A stretch of 37,492 nt of DNA from Pseudomonadota bacterium (GTDB lineage Bacteria; Pseudomonadota; Gammaproteobacteria; CALCKW01), in the NCBI GenBank assembly GCA_039196715.1, contig JBCCUP010000044.1, positions 1-37,492 on the forward strand, read 5' to 3'. Each line of letters opens with the position of its first letter. The first letter of the stretch is position 1. A program made the translations under genes and the position numbers. The notes under the pieces were generated by a model. It searched no databases. It saw only the letters and a list, made by a program, of their open reading frames with translations, and was not told the DNA's origin. Of this stretch, positions 8,052 to 15,783 are shown in pieces.

Positions 8052-9583
8052 TGGCACGGCGCCGCCGCGGTGGGCTCTCGGCACGCGAAGCGATGCACGC
8101 GAAGCGCGCGGCGCCGCTCGAGGTCGACCCGGCACCGCCCGGCCCGGTGGGCGGCCACTACCGGCCGCTATCCGACGCCGACGTCGCCCGCATTCTGGAC
8201 GCCGCACTCGAGATCCTCGCCACGATCGGCATGGGCGAAGCCCCGCGCGTGCTGGTCGAGCAGGCGTGCAGCGTCGGTGCCGAGTACGGCGACGACGGGC
8301 GCCTGCGGTTTCCTCGCAGCCTGATCGAGGACACGGTCGCCGGGGCCGCCCGGCGCTTCGTGTTTCCCGGGCGTGATCCGTCGACCGACATCGAAGTCGG
8401 CGGTGACCGTGTGTATTTCGGCACCGGCGGCGCCGCAGTGCAGACGCTCGACCTCGACACCCAGCTCTACCGGGCTTCGACGCTCGCCGACCTGCACGAC
8501 TTCACGCGCCTGATCGATGCGTTGCCGAATGTCAGTTGGTTCACGCGCTGTTGCGTCGCGACGGACGTCGAGGACACGCTCGCGTTGGACCGGCACACGG
8601 CGTTCGCGTTGTTGTGCAACACCGGCAAACCTGTCGGCACCAGTTTCACACTGGCCGAACACGTCGACCCGATTGTGGACATGTTCGACTACGCGCTCGG
8701 TGGTGAGGGCGCGTTTCGGCGTCGTCCGTTTTGCAAGGCACACATCAGCCCGGTGATCTCACCCTTGCGCTTTGGCGAGGACGCGGTCGATGTCGCCATC
8801 GCGTGCATGCGGCGCGGTGTGATCATCAACAACATCGTCGCCGCGCAGTCCGGCGCGACCAGCCCCGCAACCCTCGCCGGCATGCTGGCGACCACCCTGG
8901 CCGAGACGCTGGCGGCACTCGCGATGGTCAACGTGTTCGAGCCCGGCTACCCGATGGTGTTTTCGAATTGGCCGCTGGTGATCGACTTGCGCACGGGTGC
9001 CTTTGCCGGCGGGGGCGGGGAGATTGCCTTGCTCAATGCGGCCTCGGCGCAGCTCTCCAACCACCTTGGCCTGCCCTCCGGCGCGGCGTGCAGCATGTCG
9101 GACGCCAAGGCGATCGACGCTCAGATGGGTATGGAAAAGGCGCTCTCGGCGACGGCCGTCGGGCTCGCCGGCTGCAACATGGTGTACGAATCGAGCGGCA
9201 TGACCGCGAGCCTGCTCGGCGCGTCGTTCGAGGCCTTCGTGCTCGACAACGACATGCTCGGCAACGTTTACCGGGTGATGCGCGGTGTCGAAGTCAACGC
9301 GGACACACTGAACCTCGACGCGATTCGCGAGGCGGTGTTCGGCGAGGGGCATTTTCTCGGCGGCCAGCAAACGCTGGACGCCATGCAGCGAGACTATTTC
9401 TACCCCAAGCTCGCCGACCGGGACGAGCCGCGCACCTGGGCGCAGAACGGCGCACAGGATGCCTGGCACCGCGCGCGTGACGAGGCGAGGCGCATCCTGG
9501 CGGAGCACCAGCCGCCGCCGCTACCCGCACCCGTCGAGCGGGCGTTGCGTCGCGACCTGGGTTTGCCCGAACGGGGCGGCTGA
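8051..9583 (+). CDS. MttB-superfamily (trimethylamine/betaine) methyltransferase, non-pyrrolysine
   Basis: A 510-residue member of the MttB (COG5598) superfamily. Founding MttB transfers a methyl group from trimethylamine to a corrinoid protein and needs pyrrolysine. Non-Pyl relatives such as MtgB (glycine betaine), MtpB (proline betaine), MtcB (carnitine) and MtyB (gamma-butyrobetaine) act on quaternary amines. Here the frame is uninterrupted, with no TAG codon, so it belongs to the non-Pyl group. Family marks are the basic start RRRRGG..AREA, GGHYRPLSDADVARI, the glycine stretch GAFAGGGGEIAL and LPSGAACSMSDAKAID. The ATG overlaps the preceding stop (TGATG), giving strong coupling to the FAD-GcvT gene. 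No corrinoid-binding (MtbC-like) protein, corrinoid:THF methyltransferase or reactivator lies in the window. It ends 16 bases from the convergent kinase gene. Confidence 0.9.
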   Translation: MARRRRGGLSAREAMHAKRAAPLEVDPAPPGPVGGHYRPLSDADVARILDAALEILATIGMGEAPRVLVEQACSVGAEYGDDGRLRFPRSLIEDTVAGAARRFVFPGRDPSTDIEVGGDRVYFGTGGAAVQTLDLDTQLYRASTLADLHDFTRLIDALPNVSWFTRCCVATDVEDTLALDRHTAFALLCNTGKPVGTSFTLAEHVDPIVDMFDYALGGEGAFRRRPFCKAHISPVISPLRFGEDAVDVAIACMRRGVIINNIVAAQSGATSPATLAGMLATTLAETLAALAMVNVFEPGYPMVFSNWPLVIDLRTGAFAGGGGEIALLNAASAQLSNHLGLPSGAACSMSDAKAIDAQMGMEKALSATAVGLAGCNMVYESSGMTASLLGASFEAFVLDNDMLGNVYRVMRGVEVNADTLNLDAIREAVFGEGHFLGGQQTLDAMQRDYFYPKLADRDEPRTWAQNGAQDAWHRARDEARRILAEHQPPPLPAPVERALRRDLGLPERGG

Positions 9584-9599
9584 GGCGCCGCCGGCATCC

Positions 9600-10868
9600 T
9601 CAGGCCTCGATCAGAAGCGCGAACTCGCTGCCCTGGCCGAGGGTGCTGCGCATCTGCAGCTGCCAATTGCAGAGGTCGCAGAGGCGTTTGACGATCGACA
9701 AGCCAATACCGACACCAGATCGCCGCTGTCCGGCCAGCGACACCCAGGGTTCGGTGATCTTCTCGATCTGTTCGTCGGTCAAGCCCGGCCCCGTGTCGCG
9801 CACGGCAATTTCGCTCTCCCGTACGTAGAGCGTGATACGGCCGCTGTCGGTGTAGTCGATGGCGTTGCGCAGCAGGTTGCCGAGCACGATCGTCAGCACG
9901 TGGCGCGGCACACGGAAGTCCGGTTCCTGCTCGATCACCACGGTCAGGTCCAGCCCTTTCTTGCGCGCCAGCAGCTCGTAGTGTGCGCATTGCTCCTGGA
10001 TCAGCGGGATCGGGTCTTCCTGTGCCTCGGGCCGGTCGGTCTCCCGGGCGAGGGTCAGCAACGCCGTGGTGAGCTCGCCCATGTCGGCGTTGGCGCGGCC
10101 GATGCGGTCCGCGGCGCCGCGCGCGCGCTCGGAGAGTTCCTCTTCGGCCAACACCGACAGTGCCATGCCGATCACGGTGATCGGCGTGCGCAGCTCGTGG
10201 CTGGCCTCGCGGGAGAAGTTGCGCTCGCGCTCAAGCGAGCGGTTGCTGCGCTCGATGTACGCCGTCAACGCGTTGGAAAGGGCCAGCACATCCGTGTCGG
10301 CGTTGGCGGGCAGCGCCTGTGGCATCACCGTGCTGGCGTCGGGTTCGCTCGGATCGAGCTTCGAGACCGCGCGGGCGAGGTAGACGGTGGGCGACAGGGT
10401 GCTGTGAACATAGCGGTAGGTCAGCCAGGCGACAATGTACAGCGCGATCAGCACGGCAGCCAGTGGCGCGATACCGTAGAGCGCAATCAAGCCCTCGACA
10501 CCCGCTCGATTGAACATCAGCACCAGGCGTCGGTTGCCGCGCGAATCCACGTAGACGGCGCTGAACTCCTCGCCCTCGAGCGTCTGATGGCCGTGTTTGA
10601 GCGTGCTCGGGTCGATCGGCAAACTGTCTCGATCGCGCGGCAGCACGTAGCCGCGCAGGTTCAGCGAATTGGCGAGCGGGGCGTCGCGGTCGGCGTCGAG
10701 CAGGCGCCAGTAGTGCTCGCTTTCTTCCTCGAGCGCGTGCGTGATCAACACGCGGCCCAGCAGTTGATGCACTGACACCAGTCCGATCACGGCGGCCACG
10801 GCAATGACGGCACTCTGCACGACAAAAGCGTGCAGCATGCGGCGTCGGAGGTCAGTCTGCCGTTTCAT
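9600..10868 (-). CDS. two-component sensor histidine kinase
   Basis: A 422-residue membrane sensor kinase. Two transmembrane helices (about 12-37 and 127-152) flank a periplasmic sensor loop of about 90 residues. A linker follows, then the HisKA domain with the phospho-acceptor His224 (SREASHELRTPI) and an HATPase domain: N box NLLRNAIDY (Asn335), G1 DTGPG (358-362) and G2 GVGIGLSIV (385-393). The long open frame upstream of 10868 overlaps the regulator gene and is not kinase-like; ATG 10868 gives the usual short basic N-terminus MKRQTDLRRR. It overlaps the 3' end of the response-regulator gene by 17 bases, so the pair forms one transcript with the regulator first. The sensed signal is unknown. 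Confidence 0.92.
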   Translation of the reverse strand: MKRQTDLRRRMLHAFVVQSAVIAVAAVIGLVSVHQLLGRVLITHALEEESEHYWRLLDADRDAPLANSLNLRGYVLPRDRDSLPIDPSTLKHGHQTLEGEEFSAVYVDSRGNRRLVLMFNRAGVEGLIALYGIAPLAAVLIALYIVAWLTYRYVHSTLSPTVYLARAVSKLDPSEPDASTVMPQALPANADTDVLALSNALTAYIERSNRSLERERNFSREASHELRTPITVIGMALSVLAEEELSERARGAADRIGRANADMGELTTALLTLARETDRPEAQEDPIPLIQEQCAHYELLARKKGLDLTVVIEQEPDFRVPRHVLTIVLGNLLRNAIDYTDSGRITLYVRESEIAVRDTGPGLTDEQIEKITEPWVSLAGQRRSGVGIGLSIVKRLCDLCNWQLQMRSTLGQGSEFALLIEA

Positions 10869-11544
10869 CGAAGATGCGGTATCCGGCCCCCGCGGCGCTG
10901 TGCAGCAACGCGGTGGCATAAGGTTTGTCCAGCGCCTTGCGTACGGTGTAGACGTGGGTGCGCAGGCTGTCGCTCTCGGCGAGCTCGCGACCCCACACGC
11001 GTTTCTCGAGCACGCTGCGCGAGACGTAGGCCGGAGAGGCACGCATCAGGGTCTCAACGATACGGTAGCCGATCGGTGTCAGGCGAATCGGCTCACCGTC
11101 TCGCGTCAGCAGGCGTTGCGCCGGGTCCAGCACCAGGCGGCCGACCGTGACAGTGCCGCTACTGGCATAGTGAAGGTGGCGGCGCAACATCGCTTCGACC
11201 CGTGCCAGCAACTCTTCGGGTGCGAAAGGTTTGACAAGGTAGTCGTCGGCACCGGCACGCAGACCGCTGACGCGGTCTTCGATGGTGTCGCGCGCGGTCA
11301 GCATCAGAATCGGGGTGGTGTCACCCGCGTCTTCGCGCAACCGCCTGCACACTTCGAGGCCGTCTAGGCCGGGCAGCGACAGGTCGAGCACGATCAAGTC
11401 GTAGTTGTTGCCCAACGCAAGCTCCAGCCCGGTGTCGCCGCGTCGGCTGAAATCCACGGCGTAACCGCCGGAGGTGAGCCGCTCGCTCAGCATCTCGGCG
11501 AGATCGAGGTGGTCTTCGACAAGGAGTATGGTGGCTGCACTCAC
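10852..11544 (-). CDS. OmpR-family response regulator
   Basis: A 230-residue regulator: a receiver domain (residues 5-118) with phospho-acceptor Asp54 (IVLDLSLPGLDG), Thr83 in LTARD and Lys105 in VKPF, then an OmpR/PhoB winged helix (about 130-227, ending HVYTVRKALD...AGAGYRIF). The open frame extends to 11673, but receiver domains begin with ILLVEDH, so GTG 11544 is the best start; no clear Shine-Dalgarno site precedes it. It is cotranscribed with the kinase downstream. About 80-100 bases upstream are two 9-bp direct repeats one helical turn apart, the usual geometry of OmpR-family sites, which suggests autoregulation. Confidence 0.92.
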   Translation of the reverse strand: MSAATILLVEDHLDLAEMLSERLTSGGYAVDFSRRGDTGLELALGNNYDLIVLDLSLPGLDGLEVCRRLREDAGDTTPILMLTARDTIEDRVSGLRAGADDYLVKPFAPEELLARVEAMLRRHLHYASSGTVTVGRLVLDPAQRLLTRDGEPIRLTPIGYRIVETLMRASPAYVSRSVLEKRVWGRELAESDSLRTHVYTVRKALDKPYATALLHSAAGAGYRIFDETAD

Positions 11545-11621
11545 GCGGGTGTCGTCTGTGTCAGGGGGCGACGGTGTCGTGTCGTCCCGTGGAGCTGTTG
11601 CAATCTGAACGGTACACCGCC

Positions 11622-11641
11622 GTGCGTGAAGGGTGCGTGAA
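11622..11641 (-). promoter_or_regulatory. tandem direct repeat, candidate response-regulator site
   Basis: GTGCGTGAA occurs twice (11622-11630 and 11633-11641) with an 11-base period, upstream of the response-regulator start at 11544. OmpR/PhoB proteins bind as head-to-tail dimers to direct repeats spaced 10-11 bp. The 10-mer GCGTGAAGGG at 11624-11633 is repeated exactly at 13231-13240 upstream of the DUF4397 lipoprotein gene. Confidence 0.55.
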
Positions 11642-11671
11642 CGCCGCCAGTGTAGCGCAGTATCGGCGTGC

Positions 11672-11704
11672 AAAACGGCGCTGCCCGTCGCCGGACAGCG
11701 CCGT
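11672..11704 (-). terminator. intrinsic terminator after the DUF4397 lipoprotein gene
   Basis: Read on the minus strand, ACGGCGCTG, a 12-base loop and CAGCGCCGT form a perfect 9-bp GC-rich stem followed by TTTT. It starts 15 bases after the lipoprotein stop and precedes the regulator promoter, so the lipoprotein and the two-component system are separate transcripts. Confidence 0.75.
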
Positions 11705-11718
11705 GTCCCGTCGGGTGA

Positions 11719-13188
11719 TCAGCGGCTGAGCAGGATCAGGCCGAAGTCCTGCGGTGCGACGTGCACACCTTCGATCGGGCCGCGTGCAATGGCCGTGGAG
11801 ACCGAGCCTGCCGCGAGCTGAACACCTTCGGCGTTGATCGCGACGGCACCGCCTGCCACCACACGGACGTCGTAGCTGCCCGGGGTCAGTGCGAGGGCGT
11901 CGGTCACGTCGCCGAACGCGAAGCCGGAGAGCACCGGGTCGATCGTGTCGAGCGCGTGCGCGTTGACCTCGCCCGCGGCCGAGACGTACACGTCAACCGT
12001 GCCCGCAGCCGGCGCCCCGTGGACCACACGCAGGCTGGCCTGGGTCGCGACCGGGCGGTTCTCGTCCTCGAACGCGATCAGTCGGAACGCGTTGGCCGGG
12101 TCGGTGTTGGTCACGCGACCGACCGCCAGCACCGAGTAGTCCGACCCCGCAGCGAGATCGAGGTCACCGGAAGTGAAGACGCTGTCGCCGATCGTGTCCG
12201 TGTCGGGGGCGACGTCGAAGCGGTAGCCGCCGGCGGGCACGGTGACGTAGCTGTCAACCGAGGGCACCACGTCGGTGTAGCTGAAGGCATCGATCAACTC
12301 GATCGGGTGGCTGTCGGGCAGCGGCGTGGCCCACACCTCCACCGGGCCATGAGCTGCGACCCGCGCGTCCGGAGACACGTGGACCACGCGGGCGGCGGCC
12401 GGTGACATCGTGTTGCGCAGGGTTACCGTGGCCGATCCGGTGCCGACCAGCAGCTTGATCGGTGAACCGGTCTGCTCGGCGAACGAATCGCTTTCGATTG
12501 CAAACACCGACAGCGCGTTGCCGGCGAAGGGCGCGAGGTCGACGGTGCCCGAATCGAAGGCGACGGCGCCGCCCGCAGCGGCGATGATGCGCACCTCACC
12601 GGCGGGCAGTGCGCCGAGGTCGAGCGTCTGTTGGAAGGCCACTTCCGCACCAGGTGCGTTGAGGTCCAGCGGCGCGTTGGGTGCGAGCAGGTAGAGTTGG
12701 ACCGTTGGCGCGGCTGGCGCGGCGTGTGTGACGGTCAGGGTGATTTCGGAGGCGGCCGGCGTGGAGGCCGAGTTCGGCACCACCAGCGGGGCGATCTCGG
12801 CGACGTCACCGACGGCAACCACGGTGGTCTTGCTGCCGGCGGGCAGGGTCAGGCCGTCGACGCTGATCACGGTCGCGGTGCCGGCCGGCAGGATGCCGTC
12901 GACCGCGACGTCATAAGCGCCGGCGGGCACGGTCGCAAACCCGGAGCTCTCGCCGTAGTCGAGTGCCTCGATCGCGGTGGCGCCGTTCAGTGCGACATTG
13001 ACCGCAGGTGCGTCTGGTGATGCGTGCACAACGCGGATGGATGCGTTGGTGCCGATGTCGGCGCTGCTGCCGCTCGATCCGGTGACGGCGGCATTGTTCG
13101 TTGTGCCCACCGTGGCGCTGTCGTCGCAGGCAGCCAGCAGCAGCGCGCAACTTGCGACGGCGGCGTAGAGGGGTTTGATCTGAAACAT
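11719..13188 (-). CDS. DUF4397 repeat lipoprotein
   Basis: A 489-residue cell-envelope lipoprotein. The signal peptide ends in a lipobox (LLAAC, Cys21), followed by an acidic then Ser/Gly/Asn-rich linker, as in outer-membrane or surface lipoproteins. The rest is four beta-rich DUF4397 units, each opening with a variant of RVVHASPDAP (near residues 52, 153, 268 and 386) and continuing into V.VYV/VEVWA strands and a VPAG.Y.F/DV segment. DUF4397 domains are common in secreted proteins of unknown function and resemble Ig-like repeats. GGAGG eight bases before ATG 13188 confirms the start. An upstream array of GTGAA/GTCAA boxes links it to the neighbouring two-component system. A terminator follows the gene. 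Confidence 0.88.
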   Translation of the reverse strand: MFQIKPLYAAVASCALLLAACDDSATVGTTNNAAVTGSSGSSADIGTNASIRVVHASPDAPAVNVALNGATAIEALDYGESSGFATVPAGAYDVAVDGILPAGTATVISVDGLTLPAGSKTTVVAVGDVAEIAPLVVPNSASTPAASEITLTVTHAAPAAPTVQLYLLAPNAPLDLNAPGAEVAFQQTLDLGALPAGEVRIIAAAGGAVAFDSGTVDLAPFAGNALSVFAIESDSFAEQTGSPIKLLVGTGSATVTLRNTMSPAAARVVHVSPDARVAAHGPVEVWATPLPDSHPIELIDAFSYTDVVPSVDSYVTVPAGGYRFDVAPDTDTIGDSVFTSGDLDLAAGSDYSVLAVGRVTNTDPANAFRLIAFEDENRPVATQASLRVVHGAPAAGTVDVYVSAAGEVNAHALDTIDPVLSGFAFGDVTDALALTPGSYDVRVVAGGAVAINAEGVQLAAGSVSTAIARGPIEGVHVAPQDFGLILLSR

Positions 13189-13230
13189 GAATGGGTCCTC
13201 CGTTCTGGGAGGTGCCAGTCTGGCAATGTG

Positions 13231-13271
13231 GCGTGAAGGGACCTGTCAACGCCGTGTCAAGATGCCGTGAA
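13231..13271 (-). promoter_or_regulatory. array of 11-bp-spaced boxes upstream of the DUF4397 gene
   Basis: On the plus strand, GTGAA (13233-13237), GTCAA (13245-13249), GTCAA (13256-13260) and GTGAA (13267-13271) recur every 11-12 bases. The first box carries GCGTGAAGGG, identical to the box before the response-regulator gene. On the minus strand, two TTGACA hexamers fall inside the array; the one at 13249-13244 could be a -35 element, but I found no good -10. Confidence 0.5.
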
Positions 13272-13328
13272 GATTTGTGTGCGGCGGAACTGTTTCACAC
13301 TTTGCACGCCGGTCGCAGTTGCGGCGAT

Positions 13329-14252
13329 TCAGTCGCGGCGTGCCCGGGGTTGTGAATCACGCTCTGTCTTGACGCGTTCGAATTCCGCCCGCTTCTCGGC
13401 GAGTTCCGCTGCTGTCAGGCGATCGGGGTTCGCGTAGTCCAGTCGCCAGTCTGCTGCGCCTGGCCAGCGCACCGCCGTGCGCCACGTCGTGCGTGGCGCC
13501 GTGGCGGCCGCGAGCAGCTCGAGACCGGTCAGGGCGATGGTGTCTTGCGAGGCCGTGTCGTGCGGCGGGCCACTGGCGTTGCCGAGCGGCAAATCGCTGA
13601 AAAGCAAGCGTGGCACACCGACGTGTTCGACGATGTCGAGCGCACAACCCAGGATAACCGTGGCCACGCCCGCGGCCTCCAGCGCGTGAGCCGTCAACGC
13701 CACCGATTGGTGACAGACCGGGCAATTCGGCACGAGCACCGCCACATCGATCCGGTCGGCGCGGCAGAGTTCGACCAGTTTCGGCGCGTGCGTCTGCGTC
13801 GTCGTGCGCACTGAACGGTCGGTCGGCAAGCCGTAGAACCGGTCGGCGACAGCACCGATCGCACCGCGCGCCGCCGCGCGCCGGTAGGCGGCAAGCGGAA
13901 AGTAGCTCGCCGGGTCTTCCGCTGTGGTGTGGGCGCGGTCGATGGCGACGTGGGCGATGCCGAGGGCGGGCGGTCGTGTGGTGGGTGCGGCGTACACCTC
14001 GAAGAACTTGGCCTTGCCGTTGTACGGCGCCCGCGGGCCTTGGTCGCCCGCGTCGGGCCGCACCGGTGCGGCGGTGGTGACCAGGCCGAGGCGGCAGGCA
14101 CTGAGAGGTTTCTGCAGCGGCTGAAAGGGCACCGACGCCAGTGACGCCCAGCGGTAGGGCTCCGGGTAGCCGAGCGCAAGGTACCAGGCGCGTGTGCGGG
14201 CCATGTAGGCAATCGGCACCTCGGCCGGGTCTCGGTGCGTGTCGGTGCTCAC
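13329..14252 (-). CDS. GrdB-like (glycine/sarcosine/betaine reductase selenoprotein B family) protein, Cys form
   Basis: A 307-residue protein resembling the proteobacterial proteins annotated as glycine/sarcosine/betaine reductase selenoprotein B family. The key segment is VLVPNCPVCHQSVAL (Cys177 and Cys180), followed by AAGVATVILGCALDIVEHVGVPRLLFSDLPLGN, which matches the family's conserved C-terminal half. Clostridial GrdB is a selenoprotein of a reductive amino-acid pathway with GrdA, GrdC and GrdD partners. None of these is present, and no UGA-Sec is needed, so this is a stand-alone Cys homologue with unknown chemistry, possibly thiol-based. The GTG start overlaps the EamA gene stop by 4 bases (GTGA), placing it third in a GNAT-EamA-GrdB-like operon. 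Confidence 0.7.
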   Translation of the reverse strand: MSTDTHRDPAEVPIAYMARTRAWYLALGYPEPYRWASLASVPFQPLQKPLSACRLGLVTTAAPVRPDAGDQGPRAPYNGKAKFFEVYAAPTTRPPALGIAHVAIDRAHTTAEDPASYFPLAAYRRAAARGAIGAVADRFYGLPTDRSVRTTTQTHAPKLVELCRADRIDVAVLVPNCPVCHQSVALTAHALEAAGVATVILGCALDIVEHVGVPRLLFSDLPLGNASGPPHDTASQDTIALTGLELLAAATAPRTTWRTAVRWPGAADWRLDYANPDRLTAAELAEKRAEFERVKTERDSQPRARRD

Positions 14253-15112
14253 GGAGGCGTGTCCCCCTCGGGTTCACGTTGAATCGTTGCGACGGCGGCG
14301 AGGACCAGCGCGCCACCGGCGAGCGTGTGCAGGCTGAGCTGCTCACCGAGGAACGCGACCCCGCCGAGCAGTGCAAACACCGGCAGCAACAACAGAAACG
14401 GTGCGACACGACCCACCGGGTAGCGGCGAATCAGGCTATTCCACAAGCCGTAGCCGAGCGCGGTCATGACCAACCCGAGATAGAGCACAGCGGCCCAGAC
14501 GACCGGTGTGGCCTCGACCAACGCGACGACATGATTCTGCTCGAACAACAGCGACATCACAACGAGCTGACCGCCGGCGAAGACCGCCATCCAGGCTGTC
14601 AGGGTCAGGCCGTCGATCGCCTCGAGGCGACGAATCAGGACCTGACCGACTGCCCAGCAGAACGCGCCACCCACCACCAGAGCGAGCGACTGCCAGGCGC
14701 CGTCGAGGCGCGGTTGGCCCGCGATGACGGCGACGCCGACGAACGCGACCGCGATGCCCATCCACTTTCGCCGCGAGGCCCGTTCGCGCAGGAAGACGGC
14801 GCCGAGCAGCACGAGGAAGGGCACTTCCAACTGCACGACGAGCGCCGTGATCGAGGCGTCGAGCCCGGCGAGGCCGCTGAAGGTCAGGCTGTACTGTACT
14901 GCGGAGGCGACGACCGTGATGCCGAACAGCGCGCGGTACTGGCCGACCGGTCGGGGCACGAACCACACCAGTACAAGGGCGGTCACGGCGAATCGCAAGG
15001 CCATCAACAGGATCGGTGGGAAGTGCTCGATGGCGGCCTTGGCAAACACCAGACCCATGCCCCAGGTCGCCGCCACCGCGACGCCCATGAGCGTGTGCTG
15101 CCACGGCAGCAT
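14249..15112 (-). CDS. EamA/DMT-family transporter
   Basis: A 287-residue inner-membrane protein with two EamA repeats (about 5-137 and 147-279), together ten hydrophobic helices. The family pattern is clear: GMGLVFAKAAIEHFPPILLMALRF early, FLRERASRRKWMGIAVAFVGV at the end of repeat 1, and FLGEQLSLHTLAGGALVL at the end of repeat 2. These proteins usually export metabolites or amino acids. The ATG overlaps the GNAT stop by one base (TGATG), and the stop overlaps the GrdB-like start, so translation of all three is coupled. The operon suggests export of a compound that the two enzymes modify, but the substrate is unknown. Confidence 0.88.
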   Translation of the reverse strand: MLPWQHTLMGVAVAATWGMGLVFAKAAIEHFPPILLMALRFAVTALVLVWFVPRPVGQYRALFGITVVASAVQYSLTFSGLAGLDASITALVVQLEVPFLVLLGAVFLRERASRRKWMGIAVAFVGVAVIAGQPRLDGAWQSLALVVGGAFCWAVGQVLIRRLEAIDGLTLTAWMAVFAGGQLVVMSLLFEQNHVVALVEATPVVWAAVLYLGLVMTALGYGLWNSLIRRYPVGRVAPFLLLLPVFALLGGVAFLGEQLSLHTLAGGALVLAAVATIQREPEGDTPP

Positions 15113-15720
15113 CAGAGCGTGCCCTCAACCAGCAGGATCGACGACGGTTCACGGATGGCCGCGAAAGGGTGCCTACCGGCGTGCGTGAACGCGGCGTAGG
15201 CAACGGCGCCCAGCACGCGGTGGCCGAGGTGCTCGACGCACACGTGCTGGGTGGCCGCGCTGCTGAGCTCGCCGCGGACCGTGCGGTAACCGGCGGTCCG
15301 CGCGCGGGTGTGCACGGCGGCGCGCATCGCGGTGTAGGTGCCCTGGCCGGCGTGCGAGGGCGCTACCACGCCCATGTCGACGAGCAGGCAAGCGCCCGGC
15401 GCGGGCGCGGGCGCGGTCGCCCGCAGGGCGCGCAGCAGTGCTGCAATGGCGTCGGTCGGCGAACGCGTTTCGGCCGAAGCGTACTCTGCCGCGGTATCGA
15501 CTGCGAGGGCGCAGCCGACGATCGATTGCTCGGCGGTGGCCACCACCGACAGCCCGGCGTCGGCCGCGTCGGCCACGTTGCCGGCGGCGGTGCGCTGCCA
15601 CTGTGCCGCGTCGATGCCGAGCGCGGCGTGCAACGGGCTCCCGGCGACGAAAGCGCGCGCCAGCAGCGCGGTCACGGCATCGCAGTCGGCGTGTTGCAAG
15701 GTGCGAACAAGGGTGGGCAC
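15112..15720 (-). CDS. GNAT family N-acetyltransferase
   Basis: A 202-residue acetyltransferase-fold protein, first gene of the GNAT-EamA-GrdB-like operon. The N-terminus TLVRTLQHADCDAVTALLARAF is a typical GNAT opening. The acetyl-CoA motif is somewhat degenerate (MGVVAPSHAGQGTYTAMRAAVH, in place of R/Q-x-x-G-x-G/A). The C-terminal segment EHLGHRVLGAVAYAAF fits strands 6-7. The open frame runs to 16326 but is antisense to the nuclease gene there; GTG 15720 gives a family-like N-terminus, although without a strong Shine-Dalgarno site. Divergent from the thermonuclease gene with 63 bases between. Confidence 0.75.
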   Translation of the reverse strand: MPTLVRTLQHADCDAVTALLARAFVAGSPLHAALGIDAAQWQRTAAGNVADAADAGLSVVATAEQSIVGCALAVDTAAEYASAETRSPTDAIAALLRALRATAPAPAPGACLLVDMGVVAPSHAGQGTYTAMRAAVHTRARTAGYRTVRGELSSAATQHVCVEHLGHRVLGAVAYAAFTHAGRHPFAAIREPSSILLVEGTL

Positions 15721-15783
15721 GGTGTCCGGTTTCAGTCGCCGCGCGGTTGGCGGCCGCCCGATTCTGCCCCACACTGGGCCGGT

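Noticed and set aside
8051-9583. Pyrrolysine-type MttB
   Set aside because: The reading frame runs unbroken from ATG to TGA with no in-frame TAG, so no pyrrolysine codon is present.
13329-14252. Selenoprotein B (GrdB) with selenocysteine
   Set aside because: The redox motif is CPVC with ordinary cysteine codons and the frame has no internal UGA.
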